A stretch of 64,000 nt of DNA from Haemaphysalis longicornis (GCA_013339765.2 CM023448.1:20353295-20417294); one strand, 5' to 3'; positions 22,804-33,680 are shown, numbered from the stretch's first letter. Made by a program: numbers and translations. Notes: a model not told the origin generated them from the sequence alone.

Positions 22804-25150
22804 CAGAGTCCTTCAATGCTTACTGGTCACGAAACTTCGGCGCTCGCTTCATATAGGGACCGCGCGTGCCACTACAGGCGCCACCGCCGCACGAAGGTCA
22901 TCCAGCCGCCGCGCGTGCGACGTATTTGTCAGCTCTTGGCGTGCAAACGCTCGCTGCTTTTAAGTGCAATGCACTTCTCAAGCGACCCTGAACCTGCGTC
23001 CACCGGCGATGTCGCGCACGTGGAGGATGGGCGCGCGCAGCCTGGCCGCTGACATAGCACATACCCACGTGGGGGATTGGCCAGGAATCTCATCGTCCTT
23101 CCCTTGGGCAACGGGGGAGATGGGCGCGCGCTGCCTGGCCCGCTGACATGGCACATACCCACGTGAGGGATTGGCCAAGAATCGGGCGTGAGAAGGGCTA
23201 ATGCACCTGCTTAAAGGAGTACTGACACGAAATTTCAAAGCTGAGATCCGCTCTAGCAATCCAAGTACAACGACAACACAAATAGGTGTCTGTGGAATAA
23301 TGCATCTTTCTTTCTTGAGTTGTGTGTGTGTGTGATCTCTCTTTCGCGAACATTACCGAACCGCGCAAATTCAACTCGTGCATTCGCACTTTCACATTCT
23401 TCCCCTCGGGGAAATGCGGGGAATTTTTTGGTGTCTGCGAGCTGATTAAGTGTGTTGTTTTTCGTAGTAGTTAGTGATGAATAGTCCAGTAATTGTGTTT
23501 ATCACCTGCCTTTAATGGGGTTTTATTTTTCGAAGTAAGTTACCGTAGACTTCGGCCGCGAACGGCAACGGCTTCTGTGTGCTCTGGCACAAAGTGGTGC
23601 GCCGTCGTGTTACGGATTTTAAATCTATATGGCTTCTTTCTTAAAGCAAAGTTGTAAATACCACACATACGGTAGCTGTGTAGTGATAGACTGCTGCGGG
23701 CCTATCGACAATACAATAAAAAACTGAAAGAAACCAAGTACGCGTCGTTCAGACTACGCCTAATGAATCCGTTGATTGCTCTGTAATGCACAGAACGCTA
23801 AAAGAGATAGCCCAATAGTATTGTCGTTTCGATGAGTGGGTACATACTTGAGAACATAAAAACGCTGCAGAAACGCGAAGGATCAAAACACGAAGTGATA
23901 TATGTTACTCCATGGGCCTTTCTGCTTCCACGCTTTGCAATCCTTGCAAAAACAGGAAGCGAAAAAAGAACAATGAAACTGATTTTATCACACGCAACAA
24001 AAAATTGCTATGTTACGAAGGGAGACAAAAGTGCGTGGTCCAGCTTACAAAAATTTATTTTTTCGCGCGGCGATGTGCAGCACACGGAGGAAACAGAATA
24101 TTGCCACGTAGCCAATAACGACGCAAAGCTTTTCTGAACGCAGCGAGCCAGCGATCTCCTGCACTACAAAAGACTAGAATGAAACACAAACGTCTAAGAA
24201 GAAGTCCGCAGTGTGACGTGAACAGATGAACGTCGATAAAGTGATTTGCGCGGCGTTTGCTATGCATGCATTACTCTTGGAACGTTATTAATTTGAGATC
24301 CATAGAAATAGGATCGAGAACATTGTCGAAGAAACAAAAAATCAAGTTAGCGACAAGGAGGCACCCTTTCCATATCAAACAATATTGCCCGATGGGACGT
24401 ACGACAAAAAGAGCAAACGGGCGCTCCGGTTGAAACGCCAGATAAGAAACCGGAATCGGCCACGCGCGGCTACAAAACAAACAAAACGAACCCTAAGGGA
24501 TAATTCGCGGAAATATGAAAAGTAAAAGCACAAGGATGTCCCAAAGCTTTTTTACACGCGAGCCTGAGCGCAAGGTAATACAAGTTTGCAAACAGGTAAT
24601 GAAGCACCGCTACAACCTGCCTGATATGAGAAAAATCCGGCCTTAAGTTAGCCTTGTACAATTCTACGCCCACAATGCTCTCAAAAGGGTACATTGCTCT
24701 TTCCATGCTCACACACAGTGCATTTCCACACACTGTCGCACACTTATAATCGAATCTGAAATCTCCCGTTGCTTGCCTTGGAATAGCAAGCAACGAGAAT
24801 GGCCCTCCATTTCTCACACAGCTGCCCATCGCTGGGTCAACAGAACAAGGAAACATTTTCTGTGGTATCGTTGTACAAGGAACGACATACCGGGACGCAA
24901 CACATGTTCGGCATCGTCGTTGCACTACTTAAGTCGCATCACAAGAGCGCGATATGCAGGTTACATTTTTTTCCCGCACAAAACAAACATAACTCGCCGC
25001 GGCTCCGCCGTTCGAGCCAGCGCAACACCGCCCGAGGAGTGACCTCAGTGAGAGGGTGGCGCCACCGCACGGGGGCCAAATGCAGCATATGAAGCTCTCC
25101 CATTCAGTTACGGAGCAGTTTCGTGACCAGTCAAGCATTGAAGGACTCTG
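22804..25150 (-). mobile_element. P-element-like DNA transposon with THAP remnant
   Basis: Bounded by terminal inverted repeats of about 35 bp: CAGAGTCCTTCAATGCTT at the left and its complement at the right (one extra G inside), continuing through ACTGGTCACGAAACT. It splits PLE coding sequence. The flanking 8-mers CTACTTAC and CTACTACG look like an imperfect 8-bp target duplication. A THAP-type zinc-finger start lies on the minus strand. The TIR, 8-bp duplication and THAP together suggest the P superfamily; a hAT element is the alternative. The rest of the interior has no clear transposase. Confidence 0.65.
24800..24914 (-). pseudogene. THAP-domain start, decayed transposase exon
   Basis: From the ATG at 24,914 the minus strand codes MPNMCCVPVCRS, then a short spacer and VSLF. 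This is the C-x2-4-C opening of a THAP DNA-binding domain, with the loop that usually continues as a F-P motif. A TGA at 24,837-24,839 interrupts it. RWAAV, resembling the next THAP block, appears shortly after in a shifted frame. The closing C-x2-H half is not found. A donor-like GTGTGAG follows RWAAV, so an exon end is possible. Confidence 0.55.
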
Positions 25151-25502
25151 CTACTACGTAAATATAAAAGGTAACTTTAACTGTGACTCCACTAATGTCG
25201 TATATCTTCTAGAGTGCACTGTTTGTAGGCAACAATATATCGGCCAAACTGAAACGCCCTTCCGAATACGGTTCAATAATCACCGCTCTCATGCAAAAAG
25301 CTGCCCTTATTTGCCCCTGTCAAGACATGTGAACAGTCCCGAGCATGCATTTGAACATCTTAAAGCAACGATTTTAGAATCCGCCTTCAAAACGCACCAC
25401 GACCGCGAGGTTCGGGAATCTTATCTCATTTATAAGTTTGGGTCAGCCACGCTTGGAATTAATGAAAGTTACGGAAAACTAACGTGCTTATCCCTCGATT
25501 AA
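25151..25502 (+). pseudogene. PLE GIY-YIG endonuclease domain, C-terminal part
   Basis: Resumes right after the transposon with YYVNIKGNFNCDS, then VVYLLECTVCRQQYIGQT, RIRFNNHRSHAK, and the terminal ATLGINESYGKL before the stop. The domain itself is uninterrupted, but it is cut off from the rest of its gene. Confidence 0.85.
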
Positions 25503-26297
25503 AATTAGCGGCTTCATAATTTTTATAACTATGTTTCATTATTCCTACCCTCGAGTTGCCATCAGAATTCGCAGAAGAAACTCTCCTAATACAGCAGCTT
25601 TATTACCCTAATGCGGCTCAACAATGCCATTTGTCCTGGGGAGGGAGGCCTCGTTCCCACCACCACTTAAGAATGTTTAACTCTTTGTGATCTATTCATG
25701 TTTAACCTTTTGTGACCCTACCTATTTCCTGTTCAATTGCTAGCTTCTGTGAAATGCTCTTTTGTGCCCCCTATATATTCTTTAACCCGCGGGGGGCACA
25801 CCCATCTTCGCTTCCCCCAGAACCAGTCTCCGCAGTCACTGAATACCTTACTGTATACTCTTCCCTTTCTTTTCAAACCGCGGTTGTTCAGTTTCCCCCA
25901 TTGTCTGAACATGCAGCCCGCGCGGCATACGTTGACCCGTCATGGTGCAACCTTGAACGCTGCATTGTTAACACGACCCCTTTTTCTCTCTCTCGCTCCC
26001 CCCCCCCTTTTTATTTTTTTTATTGTTTGTTGATGTTGTAACATAGGCGTAGCCTGACTGTATGCACACTCCCCATTTCCGAAACATTTTCCGCTCTTTC
26101 TCACAGTTTTATGCAAACCTATATAAGAAATGTGTTCAAAATGTTTGCGACAGTAAAATCATGTAACTTTACTCTGATGAAGGCAAGTCACGTTGCCGCT
26201 ACGTAAGTAAACATTGTTTGTTATTGTTCTTGCTGTGTATCCGACTCTTTAGTTATACTATTTCTGCGCGCTTTGTGAGTTTATCTTTCTCTAGATT

Positions 26298-26304
26298 TAT
26301 ATAT

Positions 26305-26342
<38 letters not shown>
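26298..26342. repeat. (TA)n microsatellite
   Basis: TA tract. The next element, a mariner-type transposon, uses a TA of this tract as its target duplication. Confidence 0.95.
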
Positions 26343-26766
26343 CAGGGTGATCAAAGTTATGTCGACAGGTTTTTTATAAATTAGCCGCTGAGCTGTACGA
26401 GAAGAACACCTCTGCTGTAAGGTTACGTACCCAGGGGGACACAGATTGAGGTGGTAAATATTGATGTCGGTGGCTTAATTAACTAAAATTGCATAATTAA
26501 CTTTTTAGTGACTGCAGAAAACCAACATGTTTATATTGAAAAGTTGGGCGCAATCGTGTTTCTACACAGTTTCATTTGGCAGAATTTTTCTAGCGCATCT
26601 GTAATTCGAGATATCGAATTGCGAAATTTAATTGCCGTTTGCGTGATTACGCATGCAAGGCGGTGGCAGCCGGCGCAAAGCTCCTCCCTTTCGTGACGTA
26701 CCTGCTGCGTACGAAGTTTAGTTTGACAACGGGGTGGAGGCGTAGGCAAAAGCGATAAGTGGCACA
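26343..26766 (+). repeat. Left long terminal inverted repeat of mariner-type element
   Basis: Pairs with 28,614-29,040 at high identity, with scattered substitutions and small indels. Similarity fades near GGGGTGGAGGCGTAGGC. Confidence 0.85.
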
Positions 26767-27013
26767 CTTATTGCTTTTATCGTCTTGGCTTTTGAAGTCA
26801 AAGAACAGCAGTGTGGTGTGACATGCGCAGTGACCTTTACCGGGTTACAGCTGGGAGCGGAAGATAATTTTACGGCACATTTTCAGTGCGGTTTGAAACC
26901 GCTGTGGGAAATTATCTTGTCAGAGTGTTAGCTTCTTGACCGTGGCCTGATGCTTTATTAGCGCTGCCCGTCGAACGACAATCAAGAAAAGCGTTGAGAC
27001 CCGCTATGTTGCA

Positions 27014-28097
27014 ATGGCTGCTTCCACCGGCACAAGGTATTCAACAGAAACAAAAGTTGACGTGGTACTTGCAATGGCCAAGACGGATGGAAACGCCCTG
27101 TTAGCGGCGCGGCTGCACGGGGCTCGGTACCCACACCGTCCACTTCCGTCTAGGTCAACGTTTATAACCACGTTCCGGCGATTTTGCACAACAGGCTCTG
27201 TCCACCGTCAGCGTCAGAAGAGTGACACCGTCATCAATGAAGATTTCGAAATTGATGTTCTCGCGTGTGTAACGTCTATGCCATAAATCAGCATCCGACA
27301 GATTGCCAACGAGTCAGGACGCAGCTTCGGAACAGTCGCAAGAGTGCTAAAAAAGCATGGGTTGCATCCGTACCATGTTTGCCTTCACCAGGACCTAAGT
27401 GAGGCAGACTTCGAAAGGCGGCTGGACTTCTGCAATTGGGGCCTCATCAAAATTGAAGAAGAGAGTGACTTCCTACAAAGAGTAATGTGGACAGACGAGG
27501 CTCGGTTTTGCCGGAATGGCACCGTAAATGTTCACAACGCCTTTTATTGGTCACAACAGAACCCACACTGGCTGCGACAACACAAGCACCAAGTTCGCTG
27601 GAGTGTGAATGTGTGGTGTGGCATACTAGGAGACAGGATTATTGGACCCTACTTTTTTGAGGGCAACCTCGACAGCAAAAAGTACACCCAAGAAATTCTT
27701 AGTATTGTCGTCGACAACTTTGCCTGCGATCTTTCCTTAAATGACTTGCGAAAGGTATGGTTCCAGCATGACGGAGCTCCACCGCATTTCTCCACCTCTG
27801 CAAAAGATTGTTGGACCGCCATTTTTCAGGACAGTGGATTGGGCGCGGAGGAGCGATGTTTTGGCCACCAAGATCCCCTGACCTTTCTCCGCTCGACTTT
27901 TTCTTTGGGGCTACGTGAAAGATCAAGTGTTCGCAACGGAGCCAATTGACATCAACGATATGAAGAACACGATAACATCTGCCTGTGCGAGCATCCGACC
28001 AGAAGTACTGCGCAGAGTTACCCAGTCAGTGCGAGAGCGGTTTATGTTTTGCATTGCTGTCGAAGGGAAGCACTTCGAACATTATTTAAAGCACTGA
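27014..28097 (+). pseudogene. Mariner-type transposase (DDD), inactivated
   Basis: The N-terminal half is a paired helix-turn-helix-like region followed by IRQIANESGRSFGTVARVLKKH. The catalytic core has WTDEARF (first Asp), WFQHDGAPPHF (second Asp) and, in a shifted frame, RSPDLSPLDFFF (third catalytic Asp). About 40 residues separate the last two, so the group looks like a DDxD mariner relative near DD41D. A TAA at 27,284-27,286 replaces an expected Gln. Frameshifts occur near 27,835 and 27,903. The frame ends at about 28,097. The enzyme would cut at the CAGGGTG ends and insert at TA. Confidence 0.8.
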
Positions 28098-28613
28098 TAC
28101 ATTAATAGGTTTCCATAAAGACCCGGCAGTGGTGGGTGAGAACAACGACTTTTAAATAGTGCTACACCAATATTAGCTGGCCACTTCGATGACGCGAATG
28201 GTTGATCGACAAAAAACTACGACGTAATTTTGTCTCGGGCTGTCAGCTGGACTCATTAGCGCTGGAACAACTACTGTAAATAGCTCATGTAAATAGTTTA
28301 TTGCTCATCCGCCTCTTCATTCTTGTCCCAATGCCACAGCAAAGAATTCATTAGCGTAGGCAATACCTTTGTTGATTTCAATAAAGATTTCAATGTTGAG
28401 AATTGAACACTGAATTTATTTTGCCTATCCCAAGTTAGCGATGTGACCGCTCATCTAGATACCATCACGCATGCGCAAAGCCTCCTCCTTCTCCCCCACA
28501 CCGCCTTCAGCGCTGGATCCCTTATCTCGGTATTGCAGTTGCTACCATCAAGACATGCCGATCGGTTCCGTGTTTTGATAGCGGTTCGAAGAACTGCAGC
28601 TTGCGATTACGCA

Positions 28614-29040
28614 AGCGGTGTCAGTTATCACATTTGCCTATGCCTCCACCCCGTCGTCAAACTAAACTTCGTACGCAGCAGGTACGTCACGAAATGGAGG
28701 AGCTTTGCGCCGGCTGCCACCGCCTTGCATGCGTAATCACGCAAACAGCAATTAAATTTCGCAATTCGATATCTCGAATTACAGATGCGCTAGAAAAATT
28801 CTGCCAAATGAAACTGTGTAGAAACACCATTGCGCCCAACTTTTCAATATAAACATGTCTGTTTACTGCAGTCACTAAAAAGTTAATTATGCAATTTTAG
28901 TTAATTAAGCCACCGACATCAATATTTATCACGTCATTCTGTGTCCCCCTGGGCGCGTAGCCTTACAGCAGAGGTGGTCTTCACGTACAACTAAGCATCT
29001 AATTTTAAAAAAACCTGTCGACTTAACTTTGATCACCCTG
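28614..29040 (-). repeat. Right long terminal inverted repeat of mariner-type element
   Basis: Reverse complement of the left TIR, with the outermost ~30 bp differing at one base. Confidence 0.85.
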
Positions 29041-29077
29041 TATAGGGAGTAGTAGAACTTTGAAGATGGTAGAGAAC

Positions 29078-29193
29078 ACAAGAGAAGAAAAACTTCGAAC
29101 ACGGTAAAAGCACGATTGTGGCCTACGTTTCTTTGCTGAAACGTAGGCCACAAATCGTGCTTTTTACCGTGTTCGAAGTTTTTCTTCTCTTGT
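29078..29193. repeat. Long hairpin, ~54-bp arms and 6-nt loop
   Basis: Arms 29,078-29,131 and 29,138-29,193 are complementary apart from two single-base indels, around the loop TTTGCT. The arm sequence (CTTCGAACACGGTAAAAGCACG) resembles the tail of the family-2 PLEs at 29,500 and 41,480. Confidence 0.9.
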
Positions 29194-29239
29194 ATATAAT
29201 CACTATATAGATATATTATATATATATATATATAGATAG

Positions 29240-29278
<39 letters not shown>

Positions 29279-29331
29279 TATATTATAGTACTATATAATA
29301 ATTATATTATATATATATATATATATATATT
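29194..29331. repeat. AT-rich microsatellite cluster
   Basis: TA tracts interspersed with GATA and TATTATAG variants. Confidence 0.9.
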
Positions 29332-29460
29332 GTAGTGCAAAAGCGGTAAAAGTACACCGAGGCCGCCATACCAGTCAGCAGTGTGCCCGGTGTGCTTTGG
29401 ACTGCCTTCGCTGAGCGTACTGCTGATTTTCTTCGAAAATAAAACCATCTTACCATAATA
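29332..29460 (+). other. Short retroelement-end-like fragment
   Basis: About 120 bp between TA tracts, starting TTGTAGTGC and containing AATAAA at about 29,438. It may be a solo LTR fragment; no partner is seen. Confidence 0.3.
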
Positions 29461-30663
29461 TATATAGGAGCAGTACAACGTTTAAGATGGTAGAGAACAG
29501 AAGAAAAGAAAACTTCGAACAAAGTAGAAACGACGATTGTTTCCATCGTTTCAGCAGAGACTTGCCTTCATCAAGGCAACCTCTCGCCTGGCTGGCCCGC
29601 TTTATATAGGGGTAGGTCCCCAGGCGAGCGGAGAGAAGGAAGTGGAATTGAGAAAGCGGATTGGTTTGAGAGTATGTCTGGAGAGCTGTTGAGGGGGAAG
29701 GAAGGTTGTATAGTTTGAGCCGCGAAGTAGGGCAGAGCGAAGTCAGCCGGGGTTGATATTCTGGGAAATTTTCGGAGAGAAATGTTGAGAGGGTGTTTTT
29801 TGCCCCGCCGCGAAGCATACCAAAAAGTTCTCACAAACTCCCGAAGCGTAACAAGCAGTGAGAGGAGTCCAAATCAGAAACTATCTACAAGCCTCAGGTC
29901 AAACGAAACGGTAGAGAAGGGAGGAATACCTACGTCTAGGAAAAGGGAAAAACGGGGAGGAAAACCACACAAACACAGACACAAGAAAAAGCAATAACTC
30001 CACATCTGAAATGGCACGTGGCGCTAACCGCAGCATTCCTGTGACAAACCTGTCCTGAAACTCAGAAACAAAAGATAAAGTTACGGGGACGAACGGCGAT
30101 TTTCCAACAAGACAAAACAGAGTAAAAAAAGAAAGTAAAAAACAGAAATTAAATGGTATACCACAACAAAAGTTGAAGGGATGCGGACTCGTACTAAACT
30201 GAAAGTTGAGGAATAAAAGCAAAAGCAATTAGGGGACCAAAGAAGGACCTGAGCGAGGGGCCATAGTCTGCGGATAGAGTATATGCAAGACAATGCCTAA
30301 TGCTGTATTCCCTTTGAATATCGCAAGGATTCCAAGTTGCCCTGGACGCCTCAATTTTAGCAGGTTCCATGAAGTTGAATTTGGGAAATAAATAGGATTC
30401 TCTGTATTTTCTGTCCCTAGGAGGCTTAAAGTTTCACTGGAGTATATAAACTGAAGGTCATTAAAATTGTGGCCTCGATGTTGAAATGCCGGGCTACAGC
30501 TATGGAGGATTTGCTAAGAATAGCTGCCCGGTGACCATTAGGACGTAGGCTCATAGGTTGACTCGTTTCGCCTATATACTGTTTGTGAAACATCGAACAT
30601 TCCAACATGTACACAATGTTGGATGAAGTGCACTTAAATCTTGAAATAATCTTGTGGTCTTAA
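29461..30663 (-). mobile_element. Penelope-like element, family 2, minus copy (3' part)
   Basis: Minus-strand PLE with the GIY-YIG domain near 30,600 and a ~950-bp 3' region. The 3' region carries a palindromic GCCTTGATGAAGGC hairpin, GCTGAAACGATGG and the CTTTGTTCGAAG tail. It meets a plus-strand family-2 PLE head to head at about 30,663. Confidence 0.8.
30426..30663 (-). pseudogene. PLE GIY-YIG endonuclease fragment, family 2
   Basis: Reading down from 30,663: IISRFKCTSSNIVYMLEC, KQYIGET and NGHRA, the family-2 version of the nuclease core, then a short C-terminus. The RT and the start of the gene are absent, and an in-frame TAA sits at the junction. Confidence 0.75.
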
Positions 30664-30672
30664 TTACTTTCT

Positions 30673-31100
30673 GTGCTTTTTACAAAGCAGTCTGTCTGCA
30701 GGTGCCTTGACACCACCCGACGCAACATCACTCACTTCATTCTTCAATTTGGCACTAACGACCGAAAGAACAACACCGCTGAAGGCGCTATCGGGGCCAG
30801 GAAAACTCTTGCTCACGATATTCAGACTAACAGGCCCAACGCAAAGATAACCCTCACAACAGTACTTCCCAGGATCGAAAACAAACAGAAGCCACACACA
30901 GCCCAGACGCACAGACTTCTAGCTCACTCACAAAGATCAGCTAAGTTTACGGACTTCCTCGTGGACCTTGGACACAACAAAAAAAGGTTGATGTCATCCA
31001 CCACGCAAAACTTTACCGCGACCACCTAGACACCTGGCCAAGGACGGACTACACCCTAACTTTCGAGGCGTCCGACTGATTTCCGAAAACATCTAGTACA
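30673..31100 (+). pseudogene. SGNH/GDSL hydrolase-like domain, C-terminal half
   Basis: Residues ITHFILQFGTNDRKNN contain the block III G-x-N-D motif of SGNH hydrolases. RKTLAHDIQTNRPNAKITLTT and VLPRIENK follow, as in retroelement-encoded esterases. Near the end YRDHLDTWPRTDYT runs into NFRGVRLISENI after a small frameshift; the D-x-x-H catalytic pair expected there is damaged. Block I (GDS) would lie upstream and is missing. In other retroelements such domains occur in ORF1 of CR1 LINEs. Here the downstream neighbour is PLE coding sequence. Confidence 0.7.
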
Positions 31101-31120
31101 GGCTAAGGAACTCATTTAAA

Positions 31121-31394
31121 GTGACAGTCTCAAATAAACGCCTCAGCCACCTCAGCCTCCCCACTCCGGCCAGCACAGAACAACAGAATCATCTCAACAT
31201 CCCCAACAGTAGCGAAATGTCATGTCCACCTATAAGCAGCAGTTGCGACGCCGGCACACAAACCGTGGACGTAGCGTTAACACCAGCTGTACAGCACTCA
31301 AGCGAACAACCAGACCAACCAAATACATCACGCTCATGGTTCACCCAGACCCCAACACGCAGTATAACGCAAGCAAGTACCCAACCAGGCATCA
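31121..31394 (+). pseudogene. Low-complexity linker after SGNH-like domain
   Basis: An open stretch rich in Pro, Ser, Thr and Gln, with a DAGTQTVDVAL segment. No domain recognised. It is cut at 31,394 by an inserted LINE tail. Confidence 0.5.
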
Positions 31395-31924
31395 TTTCAT
31401 TTCATATTTCCACCTTAAGGGCCCTGAGGGCATTACATAAGGGGGGGCGTGCAGAAAGGTATGACACAGCGCTAAAAAAAATTACAAGGCAACAACAACA
31501 AAAAAAAAAAGAACTAGTGACAAAGGTACAGCAACATTAGCAGCAAATACAAAATTACAGTACAAAAATACAGTTCAAATGTACAAAAGATACAGCACTA
31601 AGGAAAGGAAACACATAAAGCACATTTGATACGCAGGTATTATGAAACATGGATGAGCAATTTTTCGCGGAATAATTTGCGGTCTGCGCACGAGGCTATT
31701 GTATCGGGCAAATGGTTCCAGAGGGTTATTGCTTGAGGGAAGAATGAGTTGAGCATTGATGAAGTACGGCTGGGTAGTCGTGCTATGGCGTTGCTGTGGC
31801 TGATACGGGACGAGGTTCGGTGAGGCGGTTTTAAGAGAGGGTGTCTGGATTTCGGATGATAATAAAAGGCATGAAGAAGGCAGAGGCGTGAAATGATCCG
31901 GCGTGACTCAAGTGACCTTACTCC
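31395..31924 (-). mobile_element. LINE 3' end (CR1/Jockey-like) with (GAAAT)n tail
   Basis: On the minus strand, about 90 residues of an RT C-terminus run from 31,919 to ~31,640. They include RSLESRRIISRLCLLHAFYY, SSMLNSFFPQAITLWNHLP and RKLFREKLL. A 3' region with CCCTCAGGGCCCTTAAGG and a short ATGAAATGAAATG tail follow. The motif order is the usual LINE C-terminus. It is a 5'-truncated insertion in the PLE. Confidence 0.8.
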
Positions 31925-33190
31925 TTACCGCCCCCTAAACAACTGATTCCAAGCAGAAAAGTGTCACCCTGGATGTCTACTCGAAACAAACACAAATGTC
32001 TACCACCGAGTAGACGGGATGCTCCAACCCCTAAATCGTTCTCTTTCCATAAAGCTCGAAAACTAGCCGGAAAACAAATCAACTACAGATTTCATCTCCA
32101 AAGGTACTCCTCGTATCTCCAAAGCAAGAAGATCTCCAAAGGCATCCACCTAAAGGTTAGTTGTTCCCTTGGTGTGTTCCCTCCTGAACCAGCTGCCAGG
32201 TGCCAAGGTATTCTGAATAATGCTTCGCTTTCCCTCCTAGAAATTCTTTGAGACCACTGTACTAGCCCTCTCAGCCTCTTCAATGACCAGATTGAATCTC
32301 TTCCGGTAAAGGAGCAGGAGAAAATGGATCTAAAAATTTTTATAAATCGCTAGGAAAATGATCTTAGCAATAAGCAAGCGGTTAAGTTTCAACGTGACCA
32401 GGTTTCCTCGCGAAATACAGCTTGCATTGTATAACATCAGCCTCTGAAATAACCCGGACCATGGAGTGTTCGGTCATGTAAACTTCCCCCTCGATACAGA
32501 GATTGCTTTAGTAGAACCTCCTCACCCAGCCAATAATCCTATAAAGAAACGAGCTCCCGCGGTACCTCCCCCAGCAACATTATTGACATTTCCAAAACAC
32601 TAACGACCGACGAAAAAGGTATGCTAAACGAGGTCAAACTTTCTATCCCACAAATAACCGTGTGAGTGAGTACCAGTTACATAAAGATCTTCACTGAATT
32701 TTCTGAGAGAACGAGACTAAGTAAGTTTTTTTCGGAAAAACAGGACCAACCTGGGATTAACGAACGCCCCCTCCACCCGCCAAGCACTTGGACTTGAGAT
32801 GTAGATCAATCTCTAGAATAATTCTGTGTTTAAAATCAGTATCAAGAGAAATATTGACAACACCTAAGCGATCAAACAAGGCCAAGCACCTTACTCCGTC
32901 GAAAGAAGTTACCCTGAATAGCCTATCAGCCAGAAAGGACATAGTCATAAAGCAAGCTGACAAATGTGATAGCGTAGTTTTCTCTATGGGAAAAGACAAA
33001 GATGAAGTTTTAAGCAGCTTATTACCCTTTGACACTACAAGCCCTTAGATAGCGATCCGAGCCAGTACAGCCTAAAAACCCTTCAGAGCATCACGGATCT
33101 GCGATCTCGAGAATTAATAAGACCCTTGACTCAAATTTTATGAAACCGAATAATAAACGTGCATGACGTTTTTACCTCCTCCCATAAGTC
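31925..33190 (+). pseudogene. PLE pre-RT region and RT start, family 2, decayed
   Basis: Recognisable PLE blocks appear in order: KISKGIHLKVSCSLGVFPP with ILNNASLSLLEIL, a NDQIESL segment, NIIDISKTLTTDEKGML (the counterpart of VMNISSITLSP in copy 2), SARKDIVIKQADK with a GD-to-CD change, and RFYLLP-VHEVPV, the K-I-H-K region before the RT palm. Several stops and frameshifts lie between. The sequence ends at 33,190 before the catalytic RT motifs. Confidence 0.75.
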
Positions 33191-33680
33191 CACGAAGTCC
33201 CCGTAGAATTATCGCTGGGCGTTCCCTCCCATGATGCTGCGCTCCTAAGAGGTGACGTACTTCTGCTGTTGCGCTCCTGAGACTGCCGTCTGCGACGGGC
33301 AAGCTCTTTTGGCTTTTTCTTCTTTGTTGACACCATGGATCCCGCATTCCGCTCAAGGCTGGAAAAGCGAACGAAAGACTTCGCCGCATGTGGGCGGCCT
33401 GGCCTTGCCCTTTCGGGTGTAGCGCGGCACATGTCTTTGTATCGGTGGCGAACTCGCAGCCGCACGAGGAGGATCGTGCGCTCGTTCCCTTTGATGCACC
33501 ACTGCCTAGCTCAATGATTACAAAACTGGACGCCGAGCGCTTACGTTTCAAGCCTAGTGACATCGCTTAAATACACTCGCAAGCACAGTGTAACGTAGTC
33601 AGACATCAACCGTATGCTCAGGCGACAAGCAAGAGCTCATTTTATGTGGGGCGGAGATTGCGCATAAAGGCCCGTTCGCA
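33191..33680. other. Unassigned sequence
   Basis: No family recognised. Short overlapping frames on both strands (for example from the ATG at 33,335) have no motif I can name. Confidence 0.45.

Larger units (their letters stand above)
21753..26297 (+). mobile_element. Penelope-like element, family 1, copy 2 (deleted and interrupted)
   Basis: A plus-strand PLE. It has an N-terminal piece (21,761-22,065), a jump straight to the DD of the YIDD motif (about 22,074), C-terminal sequence to 22,803, a 2.35-kb DNA transposon, then the GIY-YIG domain and 3' region from 25,151. After the usual 3' end it carries on with ACTATTTCTGCGCGCTTTGTGAG up to CTAGA at 26,294. The same sequence precedes the SGNH start at 59,945, so this is probably the start of a following tandem unit. 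Confidence 0.8.
26343..29040 (+). mobile_element. Tc1/mariner-type transposon with long TIRs
   Basis: Begins CAGGGTGATCAAAGTTA and ends with its complement, flanked by TA on each side. The inverted repeats extend about 425 bp inward. One transposase gene, inactivated, lies between them on the plus strand. Confidence 0.85.
30664..33190 (+). mobile_element. Penelope-like element, family 2, plus copy with SGNH-like 5' region
   Basis: A plus-strand series: SGNH-hydrolase-like coding sequence (30,673-31,100), a Pro/Ser/Thr/Gln-rich linker (31,121-31,394), a LINE tail inserted on the other strand (31,395-31,924), then the PLE pre-RT region and the start of the RT to 33,190. Common orientation and order suggest one element, although decay and the insertion leave this unproven. 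Confidence 0.6.

Noticed and set aside
24470..24925. 151-residue minus-strand frame opening MQRRCRTCVAS
   Set aside because: It overlaps the THAP start in a different frame; the THAP motifs are in the frame from 24,914, so this one is a shadow.
33138..33570. Overlapping frames around 33,335 that could be a small host gene
   Set aside because: Frames on both strands are similar in length and lack recognisable motifs or splice structure.
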